Positions 21,507-35,260 of a stretch of DNA of 64,000 bases are shown here, one piece after another (within the stretch, counting starts at the first letter, position 1; every line of letters begins with the position of its first letter). Made by a program: the position numbers and the translations under genes. The notes beneath the pieces are model-generated. The model did no database searches and was not told the DNA's origin. It saw only the letters and a list, made by a program, of their open reading frames with translations. Source of the stretch: Ctenosaura bakeri (Eukaryota; Chordata; Lepidosauria; Squamata; Iguanidae); the NCBI GenBank assembly GCA_948474755.1, contig CAOLHI010000399.1, forward strand, positions 62,001 through 126,000, read 5' to 3'.

Positions 21507-24500
21507 CAGGATGAAAAGCAGTTGGCTTCTGCTGCAGAAATCAATATCTTTGAGAAATCAATATCTTTGAGAAATCAATATCTTTGAGAAGCTATATATT
21601 TGATAACCACATGACAACATTATAACTACAGTCCTTTTTCCCAACACCAAGTAATATCTGGTACAAGTTAATATATCATTTATTTATTTATTTATTTACA
21701 CTTCAGTTGTAAACAAAGACATACTAATTATCTAAAGAAGGAATTTTTTCAGTAGAGATAAAACCATTTTGGTTACCATTTCCACTCAAAGGCTTGCTTT
21801 TTTACAAAAGCCTTAAGTGTTAAACCTGTCTCAGTCAAATATAAAATGCTATCCTGTGCAACTTAAATAGAAGTACAGGATTCTAATGTGTCAAATTAGA
21901 ATGATATGCTATCCTTTATTCATAGTGAGAAGCTATGAATGCATGTATGACTTTTCCTCAGAAGTAGTTTTCCTGTACAAACTTTAAAACCAATTGCTAA
22001 AATATCCTAGAAATTGTGACTTCACAGTACAGAGCTTGTTACTATCAAACAGCTTAATAGATGGATAATACAACTTTTGTGTTCCCATGTTCCATCAATC
22101 CCATCAATTCCATCAATCCCAGCACTGTTTTCTTATGCTGATCCATAGGGTTCTATATCTGCAATATTTCAGCAAGAAGGATTTCTCTTAAGATACAAGC
22201 CTGCAAGAAAGCGTCACCCTGCATCAACATGAATGCATCTAGTTTAGTTTTTTTCCTCTCCAGATATATAATACTTTCCAGACCCTACTCCTTCACTCTC
22301 ATTCCTGTGGTATGGAAGACATTGTTGTCTGGACTCCCTATAAAGTTACATGTTTGAGGCAGTGCAGCAACACAGTGAAAGCTTTGTTGGAAAGCATCCT
22401 CCCTCTATATGCTTCCAGATATGTGCAGTCTCAGAAGTTTGAAAGCAGTAACGTTGGGTGAGTACATCTACTGAAATTCCCGAGGCAGCATGATGGCTAG
22501 GTGTGAGGCTTCAAATTCTGGACTTCTTGCTTGTTTGAATAACTAGCAAGCTTGTCTTACTCTTGCACTTGGTTGCTTTGTCGACACTCCAAATTTTGTC
22601 CACGTTCCCTCTTAATTGCCAGCCAAAATCCACTCCTTGTGCCCTCATTCACTTTCCGGCGCTTCCAGTATATCATCCTGCTCCACTTCTCTGCCACCTG
22701 TGGATTGACTTTTTGTCTACAGATTTTGGCTTGCCCTTGGTTGTGTTCAGAATGCACCTCCCACTAGCTGATCCTGGACTGAAGTCTCTGCTGCTGGTCT
22801 CTTGCTGTTCTAGATCTCATCTTTAACTATTTCCAGATGAGTGTCTCCCCTCCTGCAACTGCCTACTGATACAGCCATTGACTAAATACAATCAGTTGTG
22901 TCAGAAGAGACCAAAGTGTCACCCAGCCCCTCAAAGTCTGACAAGCATGAAGTAAAATTATCACTTCTAATTGCAATTCAGATTAAGAATGGCATTTCTC
23001 AGGATTGTGGACCTACCTATGCTGCTTTGTGTGTTAGATCCTGTCTAGTCCCTTACTCTCAACTTCCCAATTTTGCACTCATTCGTGTAACTAATTTGTA
23101 TATATTCTGTACAAATGTCTTGCAGGTTCATCTCATAGAACTAACCTTCCTTTACACAGAGAAGTTGTCATATTGAATAATCTGATCTGTCACAGCTCAA
23201 TAGCAATTGGCTTGTTAAGTAAGCAAGCTCTTTTATACATTTTAGCTGTCATATGTAATGACTCCAATAGAAGTCAAAGGCTGGTGTCACTCTGACACTG
23301 CCAGGCAGAGGGAGGAGAATGAATTCTGCAATAGACTAAGAGTGCTTCTGGAAGACCATTTTGCTGCATTTCCAGAATATTGTGGGGGTCCAGGTACCAT
23401 TTTTCATTTGTAGCTCTTCTTAGTGTTCCCATTGATGCTTCCTTTTTGTTTTCTTACTATGAAAAATCCATTCAGGTGAGAAAAGTGGAATACCTACACA
23501 ATGTCTTTTGATTCATCCTTCTAGAAGCTGACTGTTCGGAAGCACCTGAAGAGCATAACAGTGACAGTAAAAAAAGAAGGGATAATGATAACATGGCCTC
23601 CTTCGTGGTCTTGGAAACAGGCCTTTTCATGGCATATCTCTCCCTTTGGACCTGTTAGACTCTGACAGGGTTCCCAACAGTCTCATTGCATTCTCCTGCT
23701 TCATTTCCCCCTTTAAAACTCACATTCTGAATGTTCTGTGCTTTCTGGAGGTCACTGAGCATACTTACTAGTCTTCTGATTTTTTGGTGGCGAAGAGAGG
23801 GAGTCACTATTTCTCTTTCAGTTAACAAATTAATATGTTGCTGCATATCTAGGCAGAAAAGTCACTACTTTGCTTGTGGGTGCTTGTGTTTTGCTGCAGA
23901 TCAGTTGGGCATAGGACCGCTAAGTCTGGTGCTGGTGATTAACAAGAACACTGGTCTGTATATGGCAGCTCTTCTTGTTCTGTGCTCTGTGCATACATGC
24001 AGCAAATAAACCAAGTATGATAAAGGTACTGTGTATCACCAGAACATTTTGCATGCAGAAAGGCTTTACTTGGTAGTGCTGTCCTTGGAATTTCTCCTGA
24101 TTTGAGGCAGTGAAGAGTGAAAAAACAGTATAAAGGCCATGTCTTGTTTCTGGAGCTTGGAAGGTTACTGCTATCATTTTAAAAAATCCTAAGCTCATTG
24201 GCATTGCTCACTATGTTATAAGAAACATGTTAATTTGGTTTTTAAAACATTTTTGATTTAAGAAAATCCTTAGTATTAGAAAATAACCCCAAGTGTGCCC
24301 TTAAAGATTTATGTTTTGGAAATGATGATTATGATGTGATGAGTTTGTTACAGTCCAAATTAACATAGAAATATCAACTTTAATGCTATAACATAAAAAA
24401 TAAACTTTGTTGTGCCCTTATTTCCTCACCATAACATTTTACAGGTAGCATCATTACTTGAGATATTTTAGTTCCAAATTGTACTTGTCAAATTCAGAAC

Positions 24501-25535
24501 TGTTCCAACTTGCATTTTATTTCTTGCTCTGTTAGTGAAACTTGTGATACAAAATCAACATGTAAATTCTTGATCAGTCCTCTGGAAAATGAACATTTGA
24601 AAGTTCCTCAATATGCTGTTCGTCTGTATGTTCAGCTTTTTAATTTCTTGGCTGATAGGTTTGCAAAATTGCAAGAGAAGACAGTGTTGCTTGGTGAACT
24701 TTTAAACATTTGAGAAAATGGCTGCGACTACAGTTTTAATATTATGGATTCTAGAACAAGTATTTATAGGATAGTAGTATGTTTCTGGTAGAATATTTCT
24801 GAGCTCAAATTTCAGATCTGGATGTGTGTTTTTTGAAAGGTAGGTGGCCTTAGCAGTTTAATAGGGCTTATTGGCCATCTGTTCTGTCTAGTACACCACA
24901 TGATAAAGTTGGACTAAGCCAAAACATGACAGAACAGTGTGTAGCAAAACAACTTCCTTTGCTACACTAAATGTGACTTTAGTTTAATTAGTTAGATAAG
25001 TTATTTCTCAGAATTTATTTTTAAACAAATGTTCTTCTCCCTGCATCTCTTCCAATACAAGTATTCAGATCTAGCTATAAAGGGCACTGCAGGATGCTGG
25101 TAAACCAAAAGGGCTTACTGGAGTCAGCAGTGATATCCTTTGCTCACTTCTAGTTTGTTTTCTTGCAACATTCCTTTTCTCACTGGGTGGTACCAGAGCC
25201 AATTACAGCCTCTTTGACTAGTCTTCTCACTGCTACTGTATCCTGCTGACTTGCTAGGGTACTAATGGCACCACCAGCTGTTCCTTAATTTGCTGATTTT
25301 CTATATGAAGGTGACAACAGTGTGGAAGCAATACACCTCACCCCTGATAGAAAAGCATCTTTCTTCCAGGGACCCAGAATTCTTGGAACTTGTAACATCC
25401 AGCTGCAAAGTTTACCACCAGATGTTCCAGATGTGCCTTTCTACTGAAGAATTGAAATACCTGTATAGTCATAATACAGGAAAAACAGGGTTGTATCACT
25501 GGCTTTAATAACATAGTTGAATATACGTGGTTGTA
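21507..25535. other. Intronic stretch with minisatellites
   Basis: At 21536-21590 a 17-bp unit (GAAATCAATATCTTTGA) is repeated three times. At about 22088-22122 there is a CCATCAATCCCAT-like short tandem. (ATTT)n lies at about 21680-21700. The rest appears unique. Open frames at 22552-22826, 23731-24204 and 24510-24713 show no recognisable family. Confidence 0.5.
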
Positions 25536-25749
25536 TTTTATTACGTGCTTTGAAGTTGTCTCAAACTTATGGTGACACTATGAGATGGTTTTCTTGGCAA
25601 GATTTCGTCAGAGGATGTTTGTCATTGCTGTCCTCCAAGGCTGAGAGAGTCTGACTGAGACTGAGAGAGTGACTAAGGTCACTCAGTGGGTTTCCATTGT
25701 TGAGCAGGGATTAGACCAAACTGATCTTCCTAACTGAGCTATCAGGGCT
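25536..25749 (-). mobile_element. Sauria-type tRNA-derived SINE, diverged
   Basis: In reverse orientation it has the tail (GTGCTTTGAAGTTGTCTC, TATGGTGACACTATGAGATG, TTTTCTTGGCAAGATTTCGT), then AAGGTCACTCAGTGGGTTTC, and a tRNA-like head with GCAGGGATTAGACCAAACTG in place of the B box. A short internal duplication of CTGAGAGAGT... is present at about 25641-25672. The tRNA promoter is eroded. Confidence 0.8.
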
Positions 25750-28700
25750 GAATTACCTACTCCTGTGTGCTCCAACTCTCCTTCCATAGGTTGTTTTTGT
25801 GGTGGGGAGATTCCCACAGAAAATCTGGGAGTCTATGAAGGTGAATGTGTCTGGGGGTTTACAAAGGTGAATATGTTAAGGAGGAAAGGAAAGGGAACTG
25901 TGGTAGCACAAGCATACACAACATAGAATTTGGCCAATAGGTAAGCCCTGCAAAAGTTGGAATGCTACGAATATGGAGAATCAGAAGAATAGCTGGGGAT
26001 GGGTGGATGCACGGCTGAGTATATAATGAGACTGAAGTCACTGAAAACTTCAAGAGTACTGCTGATCTGGCAATAGGTAGGTCTGATGGAGATTTCAGGA
26101 GAATCTCTTCAATCTAACCAACACCTCTCTCTCTGCTTTCAGTTGTGTAGGTTAGTTAATATGGCATCTCTCATCCTGAATTCCTGAGTCACCCAAAGGA
26201 GGTATGTAGAAGAGTGAGCACCCTCCTTCAGCTTGCAGCAGCCAGCCCTTCCTGCTTGAAATAAGTTTCTGGAACTATCTCTCTATTTGCACTTTGCAAA
26301 ATACTTGCCCTAAAACTGAAAGTGCAAGAGACTTTTTGTGGTTACGAACAATGGTCCTTGTTATTGATTATGAACAGTAAGTTAGATGTAGAGCTTTCAG
26401 GCCAAAGGCCATTACTGTTCCTAGATAACAGTACATAAAAAGGGCAACAGTGTGAATAAGGTATACAGACTATAAATCTGGCCACTCACACCAGATAAAA
26501 TAGGGCCTAAAAGCACAAGGAATAGCTAGATGAATCCCATAAGAAGGTTAGAAGGGAGAAGTCTTGGCAGACAAATAGGTAGCAGCAAAGCAGCTTTGGA
26601 TTCCATTTGGATCCTTTTATTTATTTACTTGTTTTAAGAGATTCACCTCTGGACCACAAGTATGGAAAGCTTTGTGAAGAAACTGGAGGAGTCTAGGATA
26701 GGCAGCTTAACTAGGTGGGAAGCCATGATATTATACAAAACTGGTTGTTTGTTTGACTGTGGGCTTGAAGATGGCCAACTGAAAAGAAACAGACATGACA
26801 AGACACATGATAAATCAGCACATCCCATGTCTTGCAGGCTACTGGAGAAGCTTGGGCTTGGACTAAGCAGCACTGGGACAGGTGGATTAGGTTTTAGACC
26901 TAATGGAAGGCAGCTTTATATGTGTTCAGATTTATTTTTGTGCAAAGGAGCACATTCTAAAGTATGAGGGTGTATAGAATCTAGACAGAATGCAATAAGA
27001 GCAACCACTGTCGTACATTCTCTTTAACCCTCTGGATATTATTACTACTAAAGTTTTATACTCAGTCATAGAATCATAGAATTACAGTGGTGGAAGGGAC
27101 TGCAAGGGCTGTCTAATCCAGCCCCTGCCGTACAGAAATGACCTGGCTGTAGTTTGGACTTAGCCTTGTAAATTATGTAGCTCCCTAAAAGATAGGGATA
27201 GATCTCTTTAATATAGGATTAAAAATGGGAATACTATCTCAATCCAAAGCATAATCTGTAGTACTCTAGCTGAAGGAGAGACATGATAGCCATTGTTAGT
27301 GCTGTACAGTGAAACTGTGGGGAGTAATCAGGCTCCTTTTTCTTAATGTATGAAGCTGGTCTCTCTTTAGAGGAAAATAAAGTATTTCTAGCTGTGTCCT
27401 AGGTACTGAGGAGAGGCATGGCCATCATACCCTGATTTCTGAAGTACTTTGCCCTACTAAATGGGTGAGAAATGTGTGGCCTAGTGCCACTGCATGTGAC
27501 TTATAGATCTTAGCTAGCACAGCCAATCATTTGTTAATATATTTTTTTACCACATTCAGTTATAAGAATTAATGGGAACTATGTTCTAAATTTTTGAGGT
27601 CCACTCTTGTTCCACTTGGCTGTGGTAATAAAGCTGGACATGTGACTTTGTAGCCCTATTATAATTTAAAACAATTGCCTTGTATCTTGTGAACTTAGGG
27701 CTTTTAAGAAGACTGATTCTATAGCTGTATGTATAAAATCTAACCTCTCAGCTCCTGACAGAGAAATCATGCTGTTAAGGTTTTCTCTTAGGCTGCAATC
27801 CTACACATGCATAGATCTGGCACAAAGTCTCACTGAATGCCACATCCCTTATCTCTTTGTAGAAATGGATAGCCTCATCAGACCTGCAGCATTAATGCAA
27901 GTCTTTGACTAATGTGCACAGGTGTTTGTTTGTTTTAAGCAGAGGGGATGTTGAATTTAATGAGACAGATTCTTGATGCTTAGAAATCCTAGAATTCTGT
28001 CATTGATTTTGGAGGAAATATGAAATCTAATGAAGTGAAACTCAGTCTCTGTACTTTGTCCAGATAGTACTAATTGGACTCGCTCTGGCCCCAAGTATTG
28101 AGTGTTAGAAGCTCTTCTGATTTCACTTCCAGCAGGAAAGCCTCAAAAAACAGAGACAGATAAATGTGCAAGAAACTGATGAGATGCTTCATTCCAAAGT
28201 CTGAGAAGAACTGAGCTGAGAGTGACCTCAGTAAGTGGCCTATGACTTTTGACACTGGGTACACTGTGAGGGAGGAAGTGCAAGCAACAGCTGGAGGCTT
28301 CTGTGTCATTGGGTGATGGATCTGTTTCGGGTTTTATTCTGGGGGGAGCTATCCAAGGTGCTGAACTCCCCAATGTTTTTCAGCCCCTGAGATACCTCCT
28401 TTAAAGTTTAGACTAAAAACCAGAACAGATGCACCACACCATTGGTATGGATCCCTTCTGCCATCACTAGGAGCATTTTTCTTCCAATAGTTGCACCTAG
28501 GTAATCAGAAGTGAAAAAATACACTCTTTATTTTCCTGCTTGCTTTTAAATTGGTGTTGAACAGAAGCTTAAGCCAGTCAGTATACAGTGTTTCAACTGA
28601 ATGATTCTAAAGATGTAACTTCCCACATTGAGATGCTGCTTCTTGCATGCAGAATTACATTGGAACCTGAGGTATCATTTTGAAATGGTGCCCAGGCTTT

Positions 28701-29607
28701 ATATGACACAGCTGGCATAATTCAGTACGAAGCTGGCACCTTTGTGCCAGAGGCAATACAGCACAGTGTGAGATGTCACAAGCTCTTGGCATTAGATGCA
28801 AATGGACAGTTTGAGGTGGCAGCTGCTTCTGCTGCTTCCTTCTTCCTCTTCTTCTTCTTCATCCTCCTCCTCCTCTTCTAAATTTTGTTTTGCTCATTAA
28901 TCTCTAGTCAGGCTCCATCTGTGATTGCTTCCAGATAAATAATACGGAGATTTCCTCAAAACAATGAGATTCAGTTATTTTTCAGAACTTTACCCAAATA
29001 AATCTAGGACTTTAGTTTCTTGCAGTATGTCTGCAGTAGCAGAGTCACTGATCAGTAGTCATGATTATAGTGTCAGTTCTTTGAATCTCAAGCTTTTTAA
29101 GAAGGGAAGAAAATATATGCACTACCTGTGTTGGCAGCTGTAATGCATTTGTAACTTTGGTGAGGAAAGTGCAAGCCTCTAAAGCTCCCAGCCAGTACCT
29201 CCAAGTCTCTTGGGCCCTCATTTTAAAGAATATTTTGATGCAATTTCAGGTGATTGGTACCTGAAAACAGTGCCCAAATACCTGCATTATATACAAATGT
29301 GGAAGTTTGCCCTCTTCCACACCTGTAACTTCCCATTCCATCCCCCAAGCTTTCTTTATCTTTATATTGGTCTTGAATGGCAACTGGAAGTGACACAGTG
29401 TCACTTGCCATACATCTGGATTTGCAAGTATGACCTATGGGGCAATCAGGTAGGAAGTGGCCCTCACCTGCCCAGTGCAGTTGCCCACTCCTGGTTTATA
29501 GTCATAACTGCAGTGGGGGAAATACTGGAGTGTAACATTTTGCATTTTTCTTTTATGGCCTGCAAAGAAGAAAGGAAGACAAAAATGTTATGGTGTTAAG
29601 TGGCAAT

Positions 29608-29648
<41 letters not shown>

Positions 29649-29934
29649 GGGGAGCATCTCTTTTGCTTATATGGGTTACATTCTTTGAAGCATAAAGAAA
29701 AAAAATTGTTCTCTTCACTCAGAAGAAAGAAATGACTTCTCAAACATCCTCGATAAGATTCTCTTCAAAGATAGCAAAGCATGGATGCTTCCACAAAAGT
29801 TTCCCATGTTTGTTCAGTTTCCTTCTTGGCTAATGCAGGCATTCTGTTTACATGAATTTTTTTTTTTTATATATTCTTGGTTTCTAGCTGCTTTTTAGTT
29901 TCCGTTATGATGGATGAACATCTATATGAAGGTT
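25750..29934. other. Intronic stretch with a CR1 tip and a polypyrimidine tract
   Basis: A CR1 LINE 3' tip on the minus strand lies at about 27066-27147 (ATAGAATCATAGAATTACAG then TGGAAGGGACTGCAAGG). A polypyrimidine tract (TTCTTCCTCTTC...CCTCCTCCTCCTC) lies at about 28838-28880. A (TG)n(AG)n microsatellite lies at 29612-29648. Open frames at 26662-26967 and 29210-29599 (+) have no recognisable domain. Confidence 0.55.
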
Positions 29935-30030
29935 GTCAACCTGTGGTCCTCAAGGTGTTGTCAAATTCCAGTTCTCATCAACCCCATCCAGCCCAGCTGG
30001 TGGTGAGCCATGATGGGAACACTAACTAGT
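29935..30030. mobile_element. hAT-type MITE fragment
   Basis: Contains GTTGTCAACCTGTGGTCCTC, then CCAGTTCTCATCAACCCCATC, and a TGATGGGAACAC end segment. It is diverged from the common CAGGGGT foldback repeat. No target duplication seen. Confidence 0.55.
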
Positions 30031-31421
30031 TCATCAGCATTTGAGAGGTTAAATTTTGGATATCATGAAACCCATTTGTAAATATGTAAATGAAAGTACT
30101 GAGATAACAGGACCACTAGGTCATGTTACTTGTCTTTGATGAAGTATCTTTTGAAACAGATTTATCTGTAATGACAATGAGATCTTGAGAAGAAATAAGA
30201 TTTGGAAAAGACTGATAAACTATATTGAACTGTACACTGGATATAGAGAAGTAATGACACAATATTTCTGTTGTTTTATTGTTTTCGTTGTTGTCCAATG
30301 TGTTTGTCTAATGTTGTAGTTTATTATTGTTCTTGTTTGTTGGATTAGTATTGGATGAAATAAAAATAGTTAAGAATAAAAATCAATATTTGACCAAAGA
30401 CTCCCCATGCCTAATCAGTATAATGTGTATGTGAGCCCATCAGTAATTTGTATGGATACACATGTGTGAACTCTACTTTTCTGGAGGTTTGGTGTTGCAA
30501 CTTATTGCAGCAGAAGCCTGGTCTTGTTATATAATGTTACCTTTGCTTTGTGCAAGACTCATTTAATTGTACTATGGGAAAAATAAACTTTTAGGGACCT
30601 TTAATTTCTTGTGTTTGGAGATGCTGTCTGGAATTTCTGTACCTGTGGATAAAAACATAACCCCTTCTGGGTCTATGAACAATGGCTCAGCATTACTTCC
30701 TGTGTGCCCAGTTGAAAATGTTGTCCAAGATCCTGTCATCCAAACGGATTGATTGTTTTGAGTTGTTTCCAGGCCGTACCAGCCAGGGTTGGGGTGTTGG
30801 GAGCTTTTAACTAGTCATTAAAACAGCAGTGGGTCTGTAGGCAGATGGAGTGCCCCAGTGAATGCAATGTTGTTGAAGTTCATGCATATGATTTATTCCA
30901 GTAATTCATTAAAAGAGATCTTAGCCCAGTTGAAATCTTAGTGTTAGATTTTGTCAGGGGCAGAGCAAACATAAGAAGTGCTCCCTGTCTGAATATTATT
31001 TTCTTTTCTTATTTTGCAGACACACCTTTTGCTTATTAGGTAGAACTTTTTTCAGTTGGTTAGTGGTATGAGGAATCCCATGCTCTCTGAAAATCTAGTG
31101 CAGAAAATGTATTTAGGGATAGTCTTGTCGGCCATGCAGGAAAATGCATCAAACGACAAAGTCCACGAAAGAGCAATACCTTTATTGGCCCATCAAAATG
31201 CACAAAATACATAATGTAAGCTTTTGTTCCACTGGCTTCTCCATCAGGAAAAAAGATGTTTAAAAAAATCATACAGAAGAAGAAAAGGATCATGATAGAC
31301 TCACAGGTCTGCGTTTTGTGTCAGATGTTGTTTCTGTTGTAGTTCAGTTAGGGGGATCTCAGTGCAGACAGAGGTAACTCCGTTTCTTGGCCATGTGGGG
31401 ACTGAGACAAGGGTAACTTTC
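30031..31421. other. Intronic stretch with one interspersed-repeat copy
   Basis: About 31112-31260 is a copy of the repeat found at 8318-8735 (TTATTGGCCCATCAAAATGC, then AAGCTTTTGTTCCACTGGC), family unassigned. The remainder is unique. The open frame at 30567-30752 is not supported as a gene. Confidence 0.5.
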
Positions 31422-32303
31422 ATAGAATCATAGAAATCTAGAGTTGGAAGAGACCACACAGGCCATCCAGTCCAACCCCCTGCCATGCAGGAACACCCTC
31501 AAAGCACTCCCGACAGATGGCCATCAAGCCTCTGCTTAAAAACCTCCAAGGAAGGAGACTCCACTACACTCCGAGGCAGCAGATTCCATTGCCGGACAGC
31601 CCTGACTGTCAGGAAGTTCTTCCTGAGGTTCAGGTGGAATCTCCTTTCCTGCAGCTTGAATCCATTGCTCCTTGTCCTGGTCTCTGGAGCAGCAGAAAAC
31701 AAGCCCCCTCCTTCCTCTACGTGGCATCCCTTCAAATATTTAAACATGGCTATCATGTCCCCTCTTAACCTCCTCTTCTGCAGACTAAACATACCCAGCT
31801 CTCTAAGTCTATCCTCATAGGGCATGTCTTCCAGGCCTCTCAACATTTTGGTTGCCCTCCTCTGGACTTGCTCCAGCTTGTCAATATCCTTCTTGAATTG
31901 GGGTGCCCAGAACTGGACACAGTATTCAAGATGGGGTCTAACCAAAGCAGAGTAGAGTGGTACCAGTACCTCCCTCGATCTAGACACCATACTCCTATTG
32001 ATGCAGCCGAGAATTGCATTGGCTTTCTTGGCTGCCGCATCACACTGCTGACTCATGTTCAGCTTGTGGTCTATGAAGACTCCTAGATCCCTTTCACACG
32101 TACTGCTATCCAGCCACGTGTCCCCCATCCTATATTTCTGTATTCCATTTTTTCTACCTAAGTGTAGGACCTTACATTTCTCTCTGTTGAATTTCATTTT
32201 GTTCGCCCTGGCCCAGCTCTCCAATCTATCCAGGTCATTTTGAATTTTGATCCTGTCCTCTGGCGTATTAGCAACCCCTCCCAATTTGGTGTCATCTTTA
32301 CTG
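31422..32303 (-). mobile_element. CR1 LINE, 5'-truncated
   Basis: The minus-strand copy ends with the diagnostic CR1 terminus (plus-strand CATAGAATCATAGAAATCTA at 31422-31441) and a short 3' UTR before the stop of its reading frame. It breaks off near 32303, a few codons upstream of the reverse-transcriptase Asp-Asp pair (DDTKLGGVANTPEDRIKIQ). The truncation removes the endonuclease and most of the reverse transcriptase, leaving the post-catalytic part. CR1 normally does not leave long target duplications, and none is seen. Confidence 0.95.
31499..32303 (-). pseudogene. CR1 ORF2 C-terminal fragment (reverse transcriptase thumb and C-terminus)
   Basis: An open stretch without stops runs from about 32303 to a terminator at 31499-31501. 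It has the CR1 C-terminal landmarks CKVLHLGRKN, ERDLGVFIDHKLNMSQQCD, ALVRPHLEYCVQFWAPQ, LEQVQRRATKMLRGLE, LRELGMFSLQKRRLRGDMI and RNFLTVRAVRQWNLLP. The two catalytic Asp codons remain at the extreme N-terminus, but the residue pair before them is not the usual Phe-Ala. With no start, promoter or upstream domains it is a dead fragment. The intact frame implies a fairly young insertion. Confidence 0.93.
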
Positions 32304-35260
32304 CTGCTAATTGAGTTTACATTTTACTTTTGAAATTTTACTGTTTAAATGGAGTTCATTGTATAGTACAGAAAACCTGATTATCTTGGCTAGATTGAGA
32401 GAAATACATGATACTTCAATAAAGTTATCCAAACTCTTTTTCAGGTCATTTTTTTATTTATAAGGATGAAACTTCTCTATCAAGCCTCCTGGTCCTTTCA
32501 TCCCAACCTGAGTGCTGTACTCTTTTGGAACATTACTAGTTCCCCTAATAATTCTTTTTTGATATTTCAAAATTTTTTGAAGCTTTTTGAAATGGCAAGA
32601 AAGACATATGTTGCTAGGATATATTTAAATATCAGGCAAGTTCAAACTTAAAAACTTGAAGATTTAATGCTTTTTACATTTTTGTGCTCCCTAGTGTTTT
32701 GGCAGTTTTAACTTGTGTTGCAACTGGCTTTGAGTACTTTTTCTGGAGAAAAGAGGTATGCAAATCAAGCAAATAAATAATAAATAAATAAAAATAAAAT
32801 AGCCATTGTTTCATTCCTCTGACAGTTAAGTTTGCTAAGAACATGCCTTTGCTTAGAGGAGCTTTTTTTTGGGCTGGGGGCATTGCTACAAAGTTTTTCA
32901 TAGAGAACCACCTCATGTGATAGCCAGATAATTTAAAACTCCAGTCATAATTGCAGTCATTTTGCTGCAGTAGAGTAGAAGTAATTAGTTTTTCAGCCAT
33001 GCTGATTCCCTAGGAGATTGGCTGTCAAAGCAGGGAAAGTGCAGGCGGCAGCTTGGTGAGCTGTAAGCTCTTTTGCACTTGTAGCCAAGTAGTTTGTAGC
33101 TGACTAGGGTCAGGGAAAAGCCATCTTTGGGCAAAGAAAAGGTTACTTTCTCTGTGTTTCCTTTTCTTAGAAAGCAGGTGCATATATTTTCCAGGAAGTT
33201 GTCCATCTTTTTTTCTTATATGCTGTCATTGAGGAAGGCTAACTGTGCTAAAAACAATGGTTTCTTTAAATAAAAACATGTGCAAAATTCATCCTTTTGT
33301 CCGTAAGAGTTGGGTGGGAAAGGTACAGAGGTAATTCTGGTCCTTTATGTCCAATCCAGTGTGAGTAGTCTCTCATAAGCATTGACCAGTTGATAAAGGA
33401 AGAACTTTCTTCAAAGCAGAGGAAGTTGATTACTATCTTGTTAATGTTGGGATATCAAACAGTTATGTTTTTGTTAACGTGAAAACCATCAGTAAGCCAT
33501 AGATTAAAACTCCTGTCTTATAGAATGACACTATCAGGTTCATCATTGCCACATAGGACCTCCTCTTTCCTTAAATAAAAATAGGCTTCCACTGAACACT
33601 GTGTGTTTAGTTTTGGCATGAAAAGCATCGTTAACATTCTTCAAATGAATCTGGCATGATGTCTTGCCCCAGAAATTTATGAATAAAGGTAAATGGCTGT
33701 AGAGAAAGACGGTATTTTCTTTAGCCAGATGAATAATCAAAGAACAGTAGAAACAGAAAAGACCTTTCTTTGCTAAACAAATGTCTATATTTGTGTCTGG
33801 ACATCATCACACTCTAAAAAAAAAGATGCTCATAATTTTGGAAGTGTATCATTATGGAAGACTTGTCAGCATGCTAAACACTAGAGAAAGGAGCTGTCAT
33901 TCAGTGGAACAATTTTAAAATGCAAGTGAGTTTTCTGATCAGCTGCCAACAGGTTGTGCTGATTTCCCTATACCATATGGGACCCATAGCACAAGTTAGG
34001 AGGATGGAAAACAGTTAAAGAGGAATAGTGCCATGTGTAAATCATTATTTTGTCCTACTTTCAATTTTTATAGATGTATTGGATAGCAATATTAGTATAG
34101 CACAATGATTACCCAAGAGTTTATAGTGCTGGTTATGGGGCCTCTCCAAATGTCCAGAGTACAAGGAAATTGTTAGTTACTAGGAACAGAGTCCATCATG
34201 GAGGAGGGGCGTTCCACTGCTGGAACTGCTTCTGTGTGCAGGACTGAGAGGGAGACAATTTCCCTCCCAGCTTCAGTCCTGTGTGCCCTCAAAGCAAGAT
34301 CTGCAGGACTGAGAGAAAGTCCAGAGATGCTGCCTAAATATAGCACATTGGTTTGGAGCCTGTGAAATTGTCAAGATGGGCAGGATTTTACAGCCCTATG
34401 ACCCACCTTCCTCCTGTCTTGGCATGTTGCTGGGAAAAGTAAACTCACAAGTAGTAGCTCTTTTCTAGCATTTAATCAAGTGCCTAAACAATTTGGAAAG
34501 GTTCCAAACTGGAGCTAAGTTTTATAAATTGACACCTATTGGAAGATGTTTATAAAGTCTACAAGTTCTGAAAATGCAAAACCAGCATCAGATAGTAGTC
34601 CAAAGACATGATAATGTGCAATATATACAGTAAATGGAATTGTTATGGTGGGATTGTAATGCAGAAATACATAATACAGTCACTGTGTTCCAAAGTTAAT
34701 CTGAACTGGGGTAGGGGACATATGTTTGCCACTTTTGTGCCTCTAGGCCTCAACATTTCCCCCCTTTTTGCCCCTAAAGCCTACTTATGAGGCAACTTTG
34801 GACATTTTCCCATTCCTAGATATTTTATCCCCAGGAGATGTCTTTTTTCCAATGGGAAGTGACCCAGGGAAATAAAAGACTTCTCTTGAAGCTATAATCA
34901 CCCAGAGAGGGCCAAAGTATAATGAAATTGCCCAAGGCATGGGGAGTGTTTCAACTTTTTTTCAGGGGGAGTGTGGTGGTCCCCTAATCCCAAACATTTG
35001 CCCATCCACAAACTGCACAGTGCCCAGTTTATACGGCAGACTACAGCTCCCTCTTAACCCCCAGTGGCAATAGTCTGCTTCTGGCATGGCTGCCATCATT
35101 CCTAAGTTGGAGGAGTAAGCTAAATATGAATTAAGAAAATAAGTAGAGCTTTCTTAACAGCTTCTGCAGTGTACAAGTAGATGCAGGTGGATAGCTCACA
35201 AGCTAGGCATGAGCGTAATAACAGCAGCTGGTGTTGAGACATGCTGCCTCTGATGCTATA
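32304..35260. other. Intronic stretch with a LINE tail
   Basis: About 32690-32805 (+) is a LINE-type 3' tail (CTGGCTTTGAGTAC, GAGGTATGCAAATC, then an (AAATA)n end). A small imperfect hairpin, TGTGCAGGACTGAGAGGGAG paired with CCCAGCTTCAGTCCTGTGTG, lies at 34234-34289. Otherwise no recognised feature. Confidence 0.5.

Noticed and set aside
21536..21590. Regular repeats as a CRISPR array
   Set aside because: The units are directly tandem without spacers and the host is a vertebrate.
29210..29599. 129-codon open frame in intron 1
   Set aside because: The translation resembles no family I know and there is no start or splice context.
29612..29648. (TG)n(AG)n tract as a regulatory element
   Set aside because: It is an ordinary dinucleotide microsatellite with no nearby exon or promoter.
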